Shown: in pieces, positions 8,371 through 17,502 of the stretch
How the letters are laid out: each line of letters starts with the position of its first letter
Numbering within the stretch: the stretch's first letter is position 1
Origin: Bradyrhizobium monzae
GTDB lineage: Bacteria > Pseudomonadota > Alphaproteobacteria > Rhizobiales > Xanthobacteraceae
Assembly: GCF_021458635.1 (NCBI RefSeq)
Contig: NZ_JAIRDQ010000001.1
Location: 496,001 to 560,000, forward strand
DNA: 64,000 nt
Reading direction: 5' to 3'
Made by a program: the position numbers and the translations under genes
Notes under the pieces: generated by a model
What the model was told of the DNA's origin: nothing
The model's input: the letters and a program-made list of their open reading frames with translations, nothing else
The model's database searches: none

Positions 8371-8400
8371 TACCGAAGCGCCCATACCGGTCGGTTCGGA
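8371..8400. promoter_or_regulatory. Candidate TetR operator
   Basis: The sequence holds ACCGA at 8372-8376 and ACCGGTCGGT at 8386-8395, giving ACCGA/TCGGT half-sites. ACCG/CGGT-containing dyads are common targets of TetR-family repressors. It sits 50-80 bases upstream of the tetR start, a sensible place for autoregulation. Only sequence symmetry supports it. Confidence 0.3.
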
Positions 8401-8411
8401 AAGCTCTCGCC

Positions 8412-8513
8412 TTAATGAGGCAGTTTTGCAGCCTGCGCCGCGATCTGGCGCGCAACCAGTAAATTGAGCCAATGCCCAATCGTCCCGGTGAGATGGATGA
8501 TTTCGGTCGTCAT
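8412..8513 (-). CDS. Small ORF upstream of tetR (33 aa)
   Basis: An ATG at 8513 preceded by GGAG ten bases upstream opens a 33-residue frame that starts MTTEIIHLTGTIGHWLNLLV and ends KLPH at TAA. It is amphipathic, with a hydrophobic centre. It runs in the same direction as tetR and ends 90 bases before it. It could be a leader peptide or a small membrane-binding protein; no family is known to me. Confidence 0.35.
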   Translation of the reverse strand: MTTEIIHLTGTIGHWLNLLVARQIAAQAAKLPH

Positions 8514-8873
8514 TGTCGTAAGTCTCCAATCATTGGCGGTCCCCGTTGTTCAATTTCGGCCCTTGATCCCCATTTCCTGGGACGTCGGGCTTCCGGGATG
8601 CCGCCAGACGCCCAATCGGAGCGTCCGAGAACGGATATACACGTCTCGCTGACAGATTTCAATATCTGTTAGTCAACGATCCGTGATTGACAGCTAATAT
8701 TTGTGGATGCCCCCGTCACCTTGCCGCGCCGCTTGTTTCACCCTCCCGCTCCGACAAATCCCGGCGTAAAAAGCATTCTGGCCGGCGCGCCCTCCCTAGG
8801 CCGCCGCCCTCCTCCTCCTCGGCGGGGCACGGCTGCGTCCACCCGCCCTACGAAGAAGAAACGGATCCTCTCC
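8514..8873. other. Intergenic region of 360 bases with a dyad and a promoter-like element
   Basis: No convincing gene is present. It contains a perfect inverted repeat ACAGAT-N6-ATCTGT at 8652-8669, and TTGACA at 8687-8692 that could be the -35 box of the downstream M20 gene, although no good -10 box follows at 17 bases. Bases 8700-8870 are open in frame with the M20 gene, but the sequence is Pro/Arg-rich and lacks family features, so it is read as a leader. Confidence 0.5.
8652..8669. promoter_or_regulatory. Perfect 6-bp inverted repeat, candidate operator
   Basis: The arms ACAGAT and ATCTGT are separated by six bases (TTCAAT). The dyad lies 18 bases before a TTGACA hexamer and about 200 bases upstream of the M20 amidohydrolase start. 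It is the only AT-rich dyad in this intergenic region. Which regulator binds it is unknown. Confidence 0.35.
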
Positions 8874-10046
8874 ATGCCCATCGTCAACCGCATCGCCGCC
8901 CTCTCCGATGAAATGGCCGCCTGGCGCCATGACTTCCACGAGAATCCCGAGCTGCTCTACGAAGTCCACCGCACCGCCGGCATCGTCGCCGACAAGCTTC
9001 GCGAGTTCGGCTGCGACGAGGTGGTGACCGGCATCGGGCGGACTGGCGTGGTCGGCGTGATCCGCGGCCGCAAATCAGCCTCCGGCAAGGCCATTGGGCT
9101 CCGCGCCGACATGGATGCGCTGCCCATCATGGAAACCGCCGACGTGCCCTATGCCTCGAAGATCCCGGGCAAGATGCACGCCTGCGGCCATGACGGTCAC
9201 ACCGCGATGCTGCTGGGTGCCGCAAAATACCTCGCCGAGACGCGCAATTTCGACGGCACTGCGGTCGTGATCTTCCAGCCCGCCGAGGAAGGTGGCGGCG
9301 GCGGCAAGGCCATGGTCGAGGACGGGCTGATGACGCGCTGGAACATCGACCAGGTCTACGGCATGCACAACATGCCGGGCCTCGCCGAGGGCCATTTCGC
9401 GACCACGCCGGGTCCGCTGCTCGCCTCCTCCGACAACATCCGCATCACGGTGCATGGCAAGGGCGGCCACGCCGGTGCCACCCCTCACCAGGCGATCGAC
9501 AGCGTCCTGATCGGCTCACAGATCGTCAACGCCTTGCAATCGATCGTCGCGCGCAACGTCAATCCGCTGCAGTCGGCGGTGATCTCGATCACGCAGTTCC
9601 ACGCCGGCACCGCCTTCAACATCATCCCCGAGACAGCCGAGCTCAGCGGCACCGTGCGCACGCTCGATCCTGATGTGCGCGATCTCGTCGAGCGCCGGAT
9701 CGGCGAAGTCGCCGAGAGCGTCGCCCGTGCCTATGGCGGCTCGGCGGAGACGAAATACACGCGGATGTATCCGGTAACCCTGAATCATGCGCGCGAAGCC
9801 GGCGTTGCTGCCGACGTCGCCCGTGACATCGTCGGCGCCGACCGCGTCAACGACAAAATCATCCCGATGATGGGCGCGGAAGATTTCTCTTTCATGCTGG
9901 AAGAGCGCCCCGGCGCAATGATTCTGGTCGGCATGGGCAACAGCCCAGCGTGCCACCACCCGGCCTATGTCTTCAACGACAACATCCTCGGCCACGGCGC
10001 CTCGTTCTGGGTGCGCCTGATCGAAACCGCGATGCCGGCGGGGTAA
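8874..10046 (+). CDS. M20-family amidohydrolase/aminoacylase (390 aa)
   Basis: The protein starts MPIVNRIAALSDEMAAWRHD, the usual N-terminus of hippurate/IAA-amino-acid hydrolases. Metal-site motifs follow in order: LRADMDALP, MHACGHDGHTAM, FQPAEEGGGG and GMHNMPG. The dimerisation domain and the C-terminal MMGAEDFSFML motif are present. These enzymes remove an acyl group from N-acyl amino acids using two metal ions. Length matches the family (about 390). The ATG at 8874 is preferred over the upstream in-frame extension, which lacks homology. The exact substrate cannot be read. Confidence 0.93.
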   Translation: MPIVNRIAALSDEMAAWRHDFHENPELLYEVHRTAGIVADKLREFGCDEVVTGIGRTGVVGVIRGRKSASGKAIGLRADMDALPIMETADVPYASKIPGKMHACGHDGHTAMLLGAAKYLAETRNFDGTAVVIFQPAEEGGGGGKAMVEDGLMTRWNIDQVYGMHNMPGLAEGHFATTPGPLLASSDNIRITVHGKGGHAGATPHQAIDSVLIGSQIVNALQSIVARNVNPLQSAVISITQFHAGTAFNIIPETAELSGTVRTLDPDVRDLVERRIGEVAESVARAYGGSAETKYTRMYPVTLNHAREAGVAADVARDIVGADRVNDKIIPMMGAEDFSFMLEERPGAMILVGMGNSPACHHPAYVFNDNILGHGASFWVRLIETAMPAG

Positions 10047-10063
10047 CGTCGGTCTCGATCTCT

Positions 10064-10150
10064 CAAGGGTGGGCAAAGCGTAAGCGTGCCCACCGTCCGC
10101 AAATCGTGAGAGATGGTGGGCACGGCGCTACGCGCCTTTGCCCACCCTTG
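10064..10150. repeat. Imperfect palindromic intergenic repeat
   Basis: The left arm (10064-10094, CAAGGGTGGGCAAAGCG and onward) pairs with the right arm (10115-10150, ending CCTTTGCCCACCCTTG). The long hairpin lies between the converging M20 and LVIVD-protein genes. GGTGGGCA...TGCCCACC elements of this kind recur in Bradyrhizobium intergenic regions as far as I recall. It may also serve as a two-way terminator. Confidence 0.7.
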
Positions 10151-10175
10151 TATTAGCGTCGCCTCGGCTGACACT

Positions 10176-11501
10176 TCACCCCTGATATTGCAGCACGTGC
10201 ATGCCGGCGTTCCAGTCGCTGACGAACATCATGCCGTCGGGCCGGACATAGGCGTCACACGTCTTCGCCGCGAGCGCGACGTTCGGGCGGGGGTCGACGA
10301 GCTTCTTCGGCGTCGGGGGCACCCAATAGGCGAGCTCCTTCGGCGCAAAGGCATCCCTCACGTCGAACACCCTCACGCCGGCATTGTTGTAGGACGCGAA
10401 GATCGTGTCCTCGCTCTGGAACGCGCCGGGGCGGTTCTCGTGCAGATTATGCGGACCGAAGGTGCCGTTCGTGCAGAAATCGCGATCGCGCGGCGTCGGC
10501 AGGGTTGCGATCGGCACCGGATTTTCCGGCGCGCGCACGTCGAGCACGAATGTGTGGAACAGGCCCTTGGCGCATTGGTCCGCGTTCGCTTCATCCGCGA
10601 CGATCGCGAGCTGACGCTTCGGCAGCGGTAGCGGCGTATGCGTGCCGCCAGCGAAGGGCGGCGACCAGTTGATGTGCGACAGCAGCTTTGGATTGGTGGG
10701 ATCGCTGATGTCGTGGATGGTAAAGCCGCCGTCGCGCCAGGCCGCATAGCCGCGATCGCCCGCCGTGATCATGTGATGCAGCGCGAAGCGCTTGCCCTTC
10801 GGCGTCGCCGGCTCGCCGCCCGCGCGGTTCATCCCCGGCAGCCACCATTTCGCGACGATCTCCGGCTTGGTGATGGTCTTGAGATCGACCACGCAGAGGA
10901 TGTGATCGGTGAAGCCGTCGAAATGCGCCGACACATAGGCATAGCGGCCGCCCGGCCACCACAGACGGTTGATGCCGAAGCCCGGCATTTCGAGGAATGC
11001 GATCTCGCGCATCTCGCCGGGCTTGGAGATGTCGTGGATCGAGAGGCCCGAGCGGAATTTCTTCGCCTTGGTGATACTGTCGACCAGCGTGTTCTCGAAA
11101 TAGCCGCGCATGTTGTCGTAGGACTGCATCGCGACGATATTGGCGCCGTTCGCCAGCAGCAGCGTGTCTTCCGCCACCTGGAGATGGTGGGTGCGGGTGT
11201 ATTGCCCCGCGGTGAAGAAATTGACCGGCTTCAGCGCCCGCGGATCGGACGCGTCCAGAATCGTCACGCCATCGCTGAACATGTGGCCGACATAGATGTG
11301 CTGGCGATTGAACATCACCTGCACGCTGTCGGGCCGCCCGCCGATGTCGCTGTAGGAGATGTGCTGGATGCCCTTGCCGATGCCTTCAGGCGGAATGTCC
11401 GGCTCTGCGGCCCGCGCCGGTCCCGACCAGCCAGAGAGCGCGGCGGCTCCGAACACACCCGACAATTGCCGAAGGTGACGGCGGCGAGAGACTCCAGGCA
11501 T
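10176..11501 (-). CDS. Exported LVIVD-repeat (beta-propeller-like) protein (441 aa)
   Basis: The N-terminus MPGVSRRRHLRQLSG, a hydrophobic stretch and SGPARAAE look like a signal peptide of the twin-arginine type. The mature part contains repeated blades: YVGHMFSDGVTILDASDP, GLSIHDISKPGEM, GGFTIHDISDPTNP and GVRVFDVRDAFAP. This is the LVIVD repeat of predicted periplasmic beta-propellers. No enzymatic motif is seen. The start at 11501 is chosen because it begins the signal peptide; the frame upstream belongs to the antisense-rich overlap with the acyl-CoA synthetase gene. Confidence 0.85.
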   Translation of the reverse strand: MPGVSRRRHLRQLSGVFGAAALSGWSGPARAAEPDIPPEGIGKGIQHISYSDIGGRPDSVQVMFNRQHIYVGHMFSDGVTILDASDPRALKPVNFFTAGQYTRTHHLQVAEDTLLLANGANIVAMQSYDNMRGYFENTLVDSITKAKKFRSGLSIHDISKPGEMREIAFLEMPGFGINRLWWPGGRYAYVSAHFDGFTDHILCVVDLKTITKPEIVAKWWLPGMNRAGGEPATPKGKRFALHHMITAGDRGYAAWRDGGFTIHDISDPTNPKLLSHINWSPPFAGGTHTPLPLPKRQLAIVADEANADQCAKGLFHTFVLDVRAPENPVPIATLPTPRDRDFCTNGTFGPHNLHENRPGAFQSEDTIFASYNNAGVRVFDVRDAFAPKELAYWVPPTPKKLVDPRPNVALAAKTCDAYVRPDGMMFVSDWNAGMHVLQYQG

Positions 11502-11578
11502 CGCGTTTCCCCAAGTGTTTTTGGGGATGATGCGCGCTTGCGGCCAAGCACGCAAGCCGGGAGTCGCGCGCCCTTGAG

Positions 11579-13486
11579 CTATGCCTGCACCACCTCGTGC
11601 CGCATCACGAATGGCGCGAGCAGCGTGTGCACTTCGCCGGCGACGATGTCGCGCTGATCCGCGGGCAAGCCTGCGAGCGTCACGGTTGCGATCGAGCCGT
11701 GGCTGCCATGGGCACCGACCTTCACCTTGCAGTCGATGCCCCGCGCGACCAGCGGCGTCAGAACCTTGGTGAACACGCGCTGCGCCGCGTCCCAGCGCAG
11801 TTGCGGCTTGAACACCTTGCCGACGCCGGTCACCGGCATCGGATCGATCGGAATGACCTGCACCGGAACGGCAGCACGCTCCGGCGTGCGCTCGCGCACC
11901 CACGTCTCGAGTTCGCCGGGCTCGACGGACGCGCCGGGCTTCAACTGCACGTAACCCACCGGCAGCTCGCCGGCATAAGCGTCGGGCTGGCCGACTACCG
12001 CGGCGAAGCCGACGGCGGGATGACGGAACATGATCTCCTCGATCGGCGCCGGATCGATATTGTGACCGCCGCGGATCACGAGATCCTTGGCACGTCCGGT
12101 GATCCACAGATAGCCGTCGGCATCGAGCCGGCCGAGATCGCCGGAATTGACCCAGACCTCATCGACAAAAGCCCCCTTGTTGTGGGCGTCGTTGAGATAG
12201 CCGCCGAACACGCCGGGCCCGGCCATGATGACGACCCCGATCTCGTCGGGCTTGCAGTCGCGGATCAGGTTGCCGTCGGCGTCGAGCTGCACGATGCGGA
12301 CACGCGCGTAAGGCATGGGCAGGCCGACCGAGCCGAGCCGGATCGGTCGGCTGGGATAGGCGAGCGTGTGCACGCTCGAGGTCTCGGTCATGCCGTAGAC
12401 CTCGACCACCGGCAGCTTGAGTTTTTCCTGAATCGCCGATCCCACCGCGACCGGAATCGCCGAGCCGCCGCCGGCTGCATATTTCAGGCTGGAGATGTCG
12501 GCATTCCCGGGCGGCACCGCGAGCGTTGCCGCGAGCACCGTCGGCACGCTCGACAGCGCCTCCGGCTTGAAGCGCTCGACCAGGCCCCAGATGTTCTTCA
12601 CCGCATTCGGGTTGCGCCAGCCGCTCGGCGACAGCACGACCAGCGAGCCGCCGGCGGACAGCGTCAGCAGCACCTGCGTCAGCGATCCGCCGACGTGAAA
12701 CAGCGGCATGCCGAACAACATGTTCGCACCCGGCTTCGATCGCAGCATCAGATTGAGCGCCCAGGCCTGATAGACTTGGTTGGCGTGGGTGTGCCGCACC
12801 AGCTTCGGTGTGCCGGTGGTGCCGCCGGTGTGGAAATAGGCGGCGATGTCGCTGCCCAAAATCTTGCGCCCGCTGATAAGTCGGTCGGACGGCTGCTGCT
12901 TGATCAGGTCGTTGAACGCAAAAATTCCGTTGGCGGGATCGCCGCCGCCGGCCACCTGCACGATCGCCTTGAGGTGCTTGAGCTGCGGGCGGATCTGCTC
13001 GACCTTTTGCCAGATGTCGGTGCCCGGCATCGGCCCGAGCGCCACCAGGATTTTCGTGTTCGCCGCCTCCAGGATTTCCGCGATCTGGTGTGGCTCGAGC
13101 AGCGGGTTGACGGGATTGGCGATGCCGGCGGCCTCCGCACCGAACAGCGTCACGAAGGCATCGGGCAGCAGCGGCAGCATGAAGGAGATGACATCGCCCT
13201 TTTCCGCGCCGAGCGCGTGAAACATGTTGGCGGCCTGCGTCACACGCGCGATGAAGTCACGGTAGGTGACCACGAGCGGCGTATCCGATGGATCGGCATT
13301 CTGCAGAAACTGGATCGCCGGCCCGTCGGGATTGCGCGCAGCCCCGAGCTTGATGGCATCATAGGTGCTCTCGGCCGCGACACGGTCCGCGTAGGGGACC
13401 TGCTCGAAGGCCCGGACCTCCTCGTCCGTCAAAAGCTCCGGATAGTCGTTGCCGATGAGCCGATCGAGCGCGTGGATGCCCGCCAT
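11579..13486 (-). CDS. Acyl-CoA synthetase, AMP-binding family (635 aa)
   Basis: The ATP/AMP P-loop motif is HTGGTTGTPK, followed by EVYGMTETSS, the hinge region SGDLGRLDADGYLWITGRAK and DLVIRGGHNIDP, and the catalytic Lys in TGVGKVFKP. It activates a fatty or other carboxylic acid to its CoA thioester via an acyl adenylate. The start at 13486 has GGGAGGACGG upstream. At 635 aa it has an N-terminal extension relative to typical 500-550 aa ligases. The genes on both sides are not fatty-acid genes, so the substrate is open. Confidence 0.92.
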   Translation of the reverse strand: MAGIHALDRLIGNDYPELLTDEEVRAFEQVPYADRVAAESTYDAIKLGAARNPDGPAIQFLQNADPSDTPLVVTYRDFIARVTQAANMFHALGAEKGDVISFMLPLLPDAFVTLFGAEAAGIANPVNPLLEPHQIAEILEAANTKILVALGPMPGTDIWQKVEQIRPQLKHLKAIVQVAGGGDPANGIFAFNDLIKQQPSDRLISGRKILGSDIAAYFHTGGTTGTPKLVRHTHANQVYQAWALNLMLRSKPGANMLFGMPLFHVGGSLTQVLLTLSAGGSLVVLSPSGWRNPNAVKNIWGLVERFKPEALSSVPTVLAATLAVPPGNADISSLKYAAGGGSAIPVAVGSAIQEKLKLPVVEVYGMTETSSVHTLAYPSRPIRLGSVGLPMPYARVRIVQLDADGNLIRDCKPDEIGVVIMAGPGVFGGYLNDAHNKGAFVDEVWVNSGDLGRLDADGYLWITGRAKDLVIRGGHNIDPAPIEEIMFRHPAVGFAAVVGQPDAYAGELPVGYVQLKPGASVEPGELETWVRERTPERAAVPVQVIPIDPMPVTGVGKVFKPQLRWDAAQRVFTKVLTPLVARGIDCKVKVGAHGSHGSIATVTLAGLPADQRDIVAGEVHTLLAPFVMRHEVVQA

Positions 13487-13735
13487 GGAATTCCGTCCTC
13501 CCTCAGATGCATTCCCTCGCCGCCTGTCTTTTTGACATTTTGGTTCGGCGAGACCCCGACCGGTAGCCGGTCGGGCGCGAACAGAATGATGGATGATTTG
13601 GCGTTCGTCCATGGCCTAACGGCTACGGTCGTAGCACTCGTATTCGAGGCCTTTGAACCTCCGCGCCCGATTCGGGGACCAAGAACATGCGTCGGATTCG
13701 CCCGCCAGCGTCCTGCCGCAAGACTTGAGGTGATC

Positions 13736-14815
13736 ATGACCACCCCCCCGCGGGACCGCGCCACACGGCTGATCGTCGCCCTCACCATGGCAATGGTGAT
13801 CGCCCATCCGCGCGCCGCGCTCGCCGACGACCAGTTCGACAAGATGCGTGCCAAGATCGTGGCCTTCGTCGGCGACAAGATGGAAAAGCTGGGCGGCTCA
13901 CGCATCATCTACAAGGTGGACAGCTCAGGCCTGCGCGAGAGCGTCGTCGCGGATCTGCGCGACGACGTCTACAAGACCTTGCACGACGGCCATATCGCCT
14001 TCTCCAATCTTGCGATCCGCGACGGCGGGGTCGATGTGAAGATCGCGGACGCCAAAGGCCGTGATCAGCTCGGGCGCAAGCTCGCCTCAGCCGCGGACGG
14101 ATTGCCCTCGCATGCGCTCGCCTTGACCGACGGCAGCGATGGAGCGGTCAGGCTCACGTCGACCGATGCCGCCTCCGCGGCACGGCTGAATGAACTCGTC
14201 GAAGATTCCATCGCCATGATCGAGCAGCGCCTCAAGGATTCCGGCGTCAAGCTCGTCAGCGTCGTCCCCGACGGGACCGACCGCATCCGCATCTTCCTGC
14301 CTGGCGTGACCGACCCCGAGCACATCACCGCGATCTTCGGCCGGAAGGTCAAGGTCAGTTTCCGCCTGGTCGATGCCTCGATGTCACCGGAGCAGGCGCA
14401 ATCCGGCACGCCGCCCGAAGGCACCGAAGTCCTGCTCGGCTTCAAGGACAAGCGGCCCTATCTGGTCGCCAAGGACAGCGTGCTCGACGGCGACGACATC
14501 AACTATGCGGCGCCCGGCTTTGCGGCCGGCACCAAAGACCCGGTCGCCTCGTTCCGCTTCAACGGACGCGGCACGCGGCGCCTCGCCCATGTCACGGCAG
14601 AGAACGTAGGCAGATCCTTCGCCATCGTGCTCGACGAGAAGGTGATCGCCGCCCCCGTGATCCGCGAGCCCATCACCGGCGGCTCGGTCCAGATCTCGGG
14701 CAATTTCATCCTCGAGGAGGCCAACAGCGTGGCCATGCTGCTGCGTGCCGGCGCGCTCCCGGGGCACCTGACCCTCGTCGAGCAGCAGGTCATCCAGCCC
14801 GGCGCCAAGCCCTGA
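13736..14815 (+). CDS. Exported SecD-like protein lacking the transmembrane domain (359 aa)
   Basis: A signal peptide covers about residues 1-30 (hydrophobic core VALTMAMVIA, cleavage near ALA|DD). The mature part matches the periplasmic region of SecD: a DSIAMIEQRLKDSGV segment, VSFRLVD, and a late segment with FAIVLDEKVIAAPVI, ITGGSVQISG and LLRAGALPGHLTLVEQQ. Full SecD continues into six membrane helices; here the protein ends at residue 359 right after that conserved segment. It is thus a free periplasmic SecD head/base-like protein, of unknown role. GAGG at 13726-13729 supports the start. Confidence 0.8.
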   Translation: MTTPPRDRATRLIVALTMAMVIAHPRAALADDQFDKMRAKIVAFVGDKMEKLGGSRIIYKVDSSGLRESVVADLRDDVYKTLHDGHIAFSNLAIRDGGVDVKIADAKGRDQLGRKLASAADGLPSHALALTDGSDGAVRLTSTDAASAARLNELVEDSIAMIEQRLKDSGVKLVSVVPDGTDRIRIFLPGVTDPEHITAIFGRKVKVSFRLVDASMSPEQAQSGTPPEGTEVLLGFKDKRPYLVAKDSVLDGDDINYAAPGFAAGTKDPVASFRFNGRGTRRLAHVTAENVGRSFAIVLDEKVIAAPVIREPITGGSVQISGNFILEEANSVAMLLRAGALPGHLTLVEQQVIQPGAKP

Positions 14816-15077
14816 GGCGGAGATAGCTCCGGGCTCCCGCCGCACCCAAATCCGTCCAAGACGTCCCAGAAGATACCCGCCCGCGCCCCGACGGCCCCGA
14901 ATCATGGCTCGCACCGAGGCCATACGCGCAACCAACGGGCAATTGCCGAAATGCCCGATCAGGCTAAAATTTGCCTCTTGCAGCCTGACGGCCGAAGGCT
15001 TCATTCAAGCGGTCGTCATTCGATTTCGGCTATACGAATACCGAGCAGGACTGAAAGCCTTACGCAGGGATAGTACC

Positions 15078-15884
15078 ATGCCGTCCGGCAGCGCAGACAT
15101 TTCCTCGATCCTCGACCGCATTCTGGACGCGGCCACGGATAACCTCAGGATCGCGAAGATCCTGGTCCAGATGGGCCTCGACCCCAACAATGTCACCTAC
15201 GACGCGATCTTCAACCGGTTGCTGGAGATCTTCGTCCATAACATCACGCTGGCCAACATGTTCGCTACAGTCGGCGCCGGCTTCTTTGTCGCAACCTTGC
15301 TGATGCGGACGATGGTTCCGCTGCGCGTCGCCAACATGATCGGCTGTGCGTTCTTCGCCATTTTCGGCGCGCTCTCCGCAAATGTCTCGACGTTCGTCCT
15401 ATATCTGCTGCTGTTGCCGATCAACGCCATCCGCCTCCGGCAGATGCTCAAGCTGGTGAAGAAGGCGCGCCATGCGGCCGAAGGCGACATGTCGATCGAA
15501 TGGCTCAAGCCATTCATGACCGAGCGGAAATATCGCACCGGCGACACGCTGTTCAAGCTGGGCGACCCAGCCAAGGATATGCTCCTCACGGTCACCGGCA
15601 AGTTCCTGGTCAAGGAGATCAACGTCGAGATCGGGCCCGGCGCGTTGATGGGAGAGCTCGGTTTCCTCACGCCCGACAACCGGCGCACCGGAACGATCGA
15701 ATGCATCGAAGACGGCCAGGTGCTGACGATCACCTATGACCGGCTGCTCGAGATCTACTTCCAGGACCCGCAGTTCGGCTATTATTTCCTGGTGCTGACC
15801 AGCCAGCGCCTTTTGCAAAACATCGATCGCCTGCAGAAGCAGCTGACCGCAGCGCGGGCGACGACCACGAACAGGACTGCGTGA
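15078..15884 (+). CDS. Membrane protein with a C-terminal cyclic-nucleotide-binding domain (268 aa)
   Basis: The start at 15078 begins MPSGSADISSILDRILDAAT. Two to three hydrophobic segments at about 50-112 include the tail LYLLLLPINAIRL. A cNMP-binding fold spans about 145-245: RKYRTGDTLFKLGDPAKDML, then GPGALMGELGFLTPDNRRTGT. The Gly-Glu-Leu and Arg (RRT) of the phosphate-binding cassette are present, so nucleotide binding is plausible. No helix-turn-helix follows, so it is not a CRP-type regulator. Its role is unknown. Confidence 0.82.
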   Translation: MPSGSADISSILDRILDAATDNLRIAKILVQMGLDPNNVTYDAIFNRLLEIFVHNITLANMFATVGAGFFVATLLMRTMVPLRVANMIGCAFFAIFGALSANVSTFVLYLLLLPINAIRLRQMLKLVKKARHAAEGDMSIEWLKPFMTERKYRTGDTLFKLGDPAKDMLLTVTGKFLVKEINVEIGPGALMGELGFLTPDNRRTGTIECIEDGQVLTITYDRLLEIYFQDPQFGYYFLVLTSQRLLQNIDRLQKQLTAARATTTNRTA

Positions 15885-15928
15885 CCGGGCGGCGAATTCG
15901 GCCGCCCGATTTCCGATTTATCCCGCGG

Positions 15929-16672
15929 TCAGGCGTTGGTGCCGCCGTCCACCGTGAGATTCGCACCCGTGATATAGGACGCCTCCGGGCTGGCGACGAA
16001 GGCGACCAGTGCGGCCACCTCCTCCACCTTGCCGTAGCGGTTGAGTGCAGTCGCCGCCTTCTGGGGAGCCGCCCAGTCGCCGGCAGCGGGGTTCAGATCG
16101 GTGTCGATCGGCCCGGGCTGGACGTTGTTGACGGTGATGCCGCGGTCGCCGACTTCACGCGACAGCCCCTGCGTGAACATCCGGATCGCAGCTTTGGTCG
16201 CCGAGTAAGGCACTAGGCCGGGCGTCATCATGCGCTCGCCGACGCATGAGCCGATCGAGATGATGCGGCCATTGTCGTTCATCTGCTTCAGCGCGGCCTG
16301 CGTGGCAATAAACACGCCGCGGATGTTGAGGTTGATCACCTGGTCGAGCTCAGCCAGCGTGGTCTCCTCGAACTTCTTGGGGATCGCGGTGCCCGCATTG
16401 TTGACGAGCACGTCGAGCTTGCCGAGCGCGCCGACGGTCTTGTCGACCGCCGCCTGCACAGCCTTGGGGGCGGTGGCATCGGCCTGGATCGCGATGGCCT
16501 TGCCGCCCGCGCCCTCGATCGCCTTGACGATTGCGGCTGCAGCGTCCGCTCCCCTGCTATAGGTGATGGCGACCTTGGCTCCGTCAGCAGCAAGCCGCTT
16601 GGCGATGGCAGCGCCGATTCCGCGCGAACCGCCGGTGACGAGTGCAATCTTGCCTTCTAGTTTCTTTGACAT
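15929..16672 (-). CDS. SDR-family oxidoreductase (247 aa)
   Basis: A classical short-chain dehydrogenase: TGGSRGIG cofactor motif, NNAGT, catalytic Ser in ISIGSC and YSATK. Lengths and motifs resemble 3-oxoacyl-ACP reductases (FabG-like). The start at 16672 has AAGGAAG upstream and begins MSKKLEGKIALVTGG. It is the last of three consecutive SDR genes on the minus strand, with 46 bases between it and the preceding one. The substrate is unknown. Confidence 0.93.
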   Translation of the reverse strand: MSKKLEGKIALVTGGSRGIGAAIAKRLAADGAKVAITYSRGADAAAAIVKAIEGAGGKAIAIQADATAPKAVQAAVDKTVGALGKLDVLVNNAGTAIPKKFEETTLAELDQVINLNIRGVFIATQAALKQMNDNGRIISIGSCVGERMMTPGLVPYSATKAAIRMFTQGLSREVGDRGITVNNVQPGPIDTDLNPAAGDWAAPQKAATALNRYGKVEEVAALVAFVASPEASYITGANLTVDGGTNA

Positions 16673-16718
16673 GTTGGACTTCCTTTGTGAGGTCGGGAGA
16701 GAGACTACGGCGGCGGCC

Positions 16719-17465
16719 TCAGAGCCTTGAGCCGCCGTCGACGCGGATGGTGTCGCCGGTGATCCAGCGCGCATCGGGAGAAGCAAGAAAGGCGATGGCG
16801 TCGGCGATGTCGTCGGGCTCGGCGATCCGCTTCAAGGTCTGCATACCGAGCGTGTAGTCGCGCCCCGCGTCGGTCTTGGTGAAGGACGACATCTCGGTCC
16901 CCACCACGCCGGGCGCCACCGCGTTGACGCGCACGCCGCGCGCGCCGAGCGCTGCCGCAAAATGCTTCACCAGCGTGTCGATCGCTCCCTTGGTCGCGGC
17001 ATAAGCCGGCAGCGTGCCGACCACCGCATGCGCAGCCAGCGAGGAGACCAGCACGACGCTGCTGCCCTCATGCAGGATGGGCAGCAATTGCTGCACCAGG
17101 AAGAACGGCGCTCGGACGTTGACGGCGAACAGCCGGTCGAAATCCTCGACCGTGGTCTCCTCGATCACGGCCGCCTTGGCGACACCGGCATTGGCAACAA
17201 GAATGTCGAGCCGGTCGCCGACGATGACGCGCGCGCGGCTCGCCAACTGATGCGGCCCATCAGGCGCGCCGAGATCGGCCCCGACGGCGTCGGCGCGGCC
17301 GTCGTTCTTGCGAATCTCGGCGACGACGGCTTCTGCCTCCTTGGCACCTTGGCCGTAGTGCACCAGTACCTGCGCGCCGCGCTTCGCGAGCGCCAGCGCC
17401 GAGGCGCGGCCAATGCCGCGCGAGGCGCCGGTGACGAGAGCGGTCTTTCCCTTGAGGTCAGTCAT
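16719..17465 (-). CDS. SDR-family oxidoreductase (248 aa)
   Basis: Classical SDR motifs are TGASRGIG, VANAGVA, SSLAAHAVV and YAATK. The C-terminus ends ITGDTIRVDGGSRL as in FabG-type enzymes. It is the middle gene of the SDR run, 37 bases after the upstream SDR gene, consistent with one transcript. It is clearly paralogous to, but not a copy of, its neighbours, so the three may act in one pathway on related carbonyl or alcohol substrates. That is inference. Confidence 0.93.
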   Translation of the reverse strand: MTDLKGKTALVTGASRGIGRASALALAKRGAQVLVHYGQGAKEAEAVVAEIRKNDGRADAVGADLGAPDGPHQLASRARVIVGDRLDILVANAGVAKAAVIEETTVEDFDRLFAVNVRAPFFLVQQLLPILHEGSSVVLVSSLAAHAVVGTLPAYAATKGAIDTLVKHFAAALGARGVRVNAVAPGVVGTEMSSFTKTDAGRDYTLGMQTLKRIAEPDDIADAIAFLASPDARWITGDTIRVDGGSRL

Positions 17466-17502
17466 GGTTCTTTCTCTTTCTCTAAAGTGGTCTGGAAGCG
17501 AC

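Noticed and set aside
11597..13735. Long plus-strand ORF upstream of and in frame with the SecD-like gene
   Set aside because: It is antisense to the acyl-CoA synthetase gene. The signal peptide and ribosome-binding site at 13736 fix the true start, so the upstream part is not coding.
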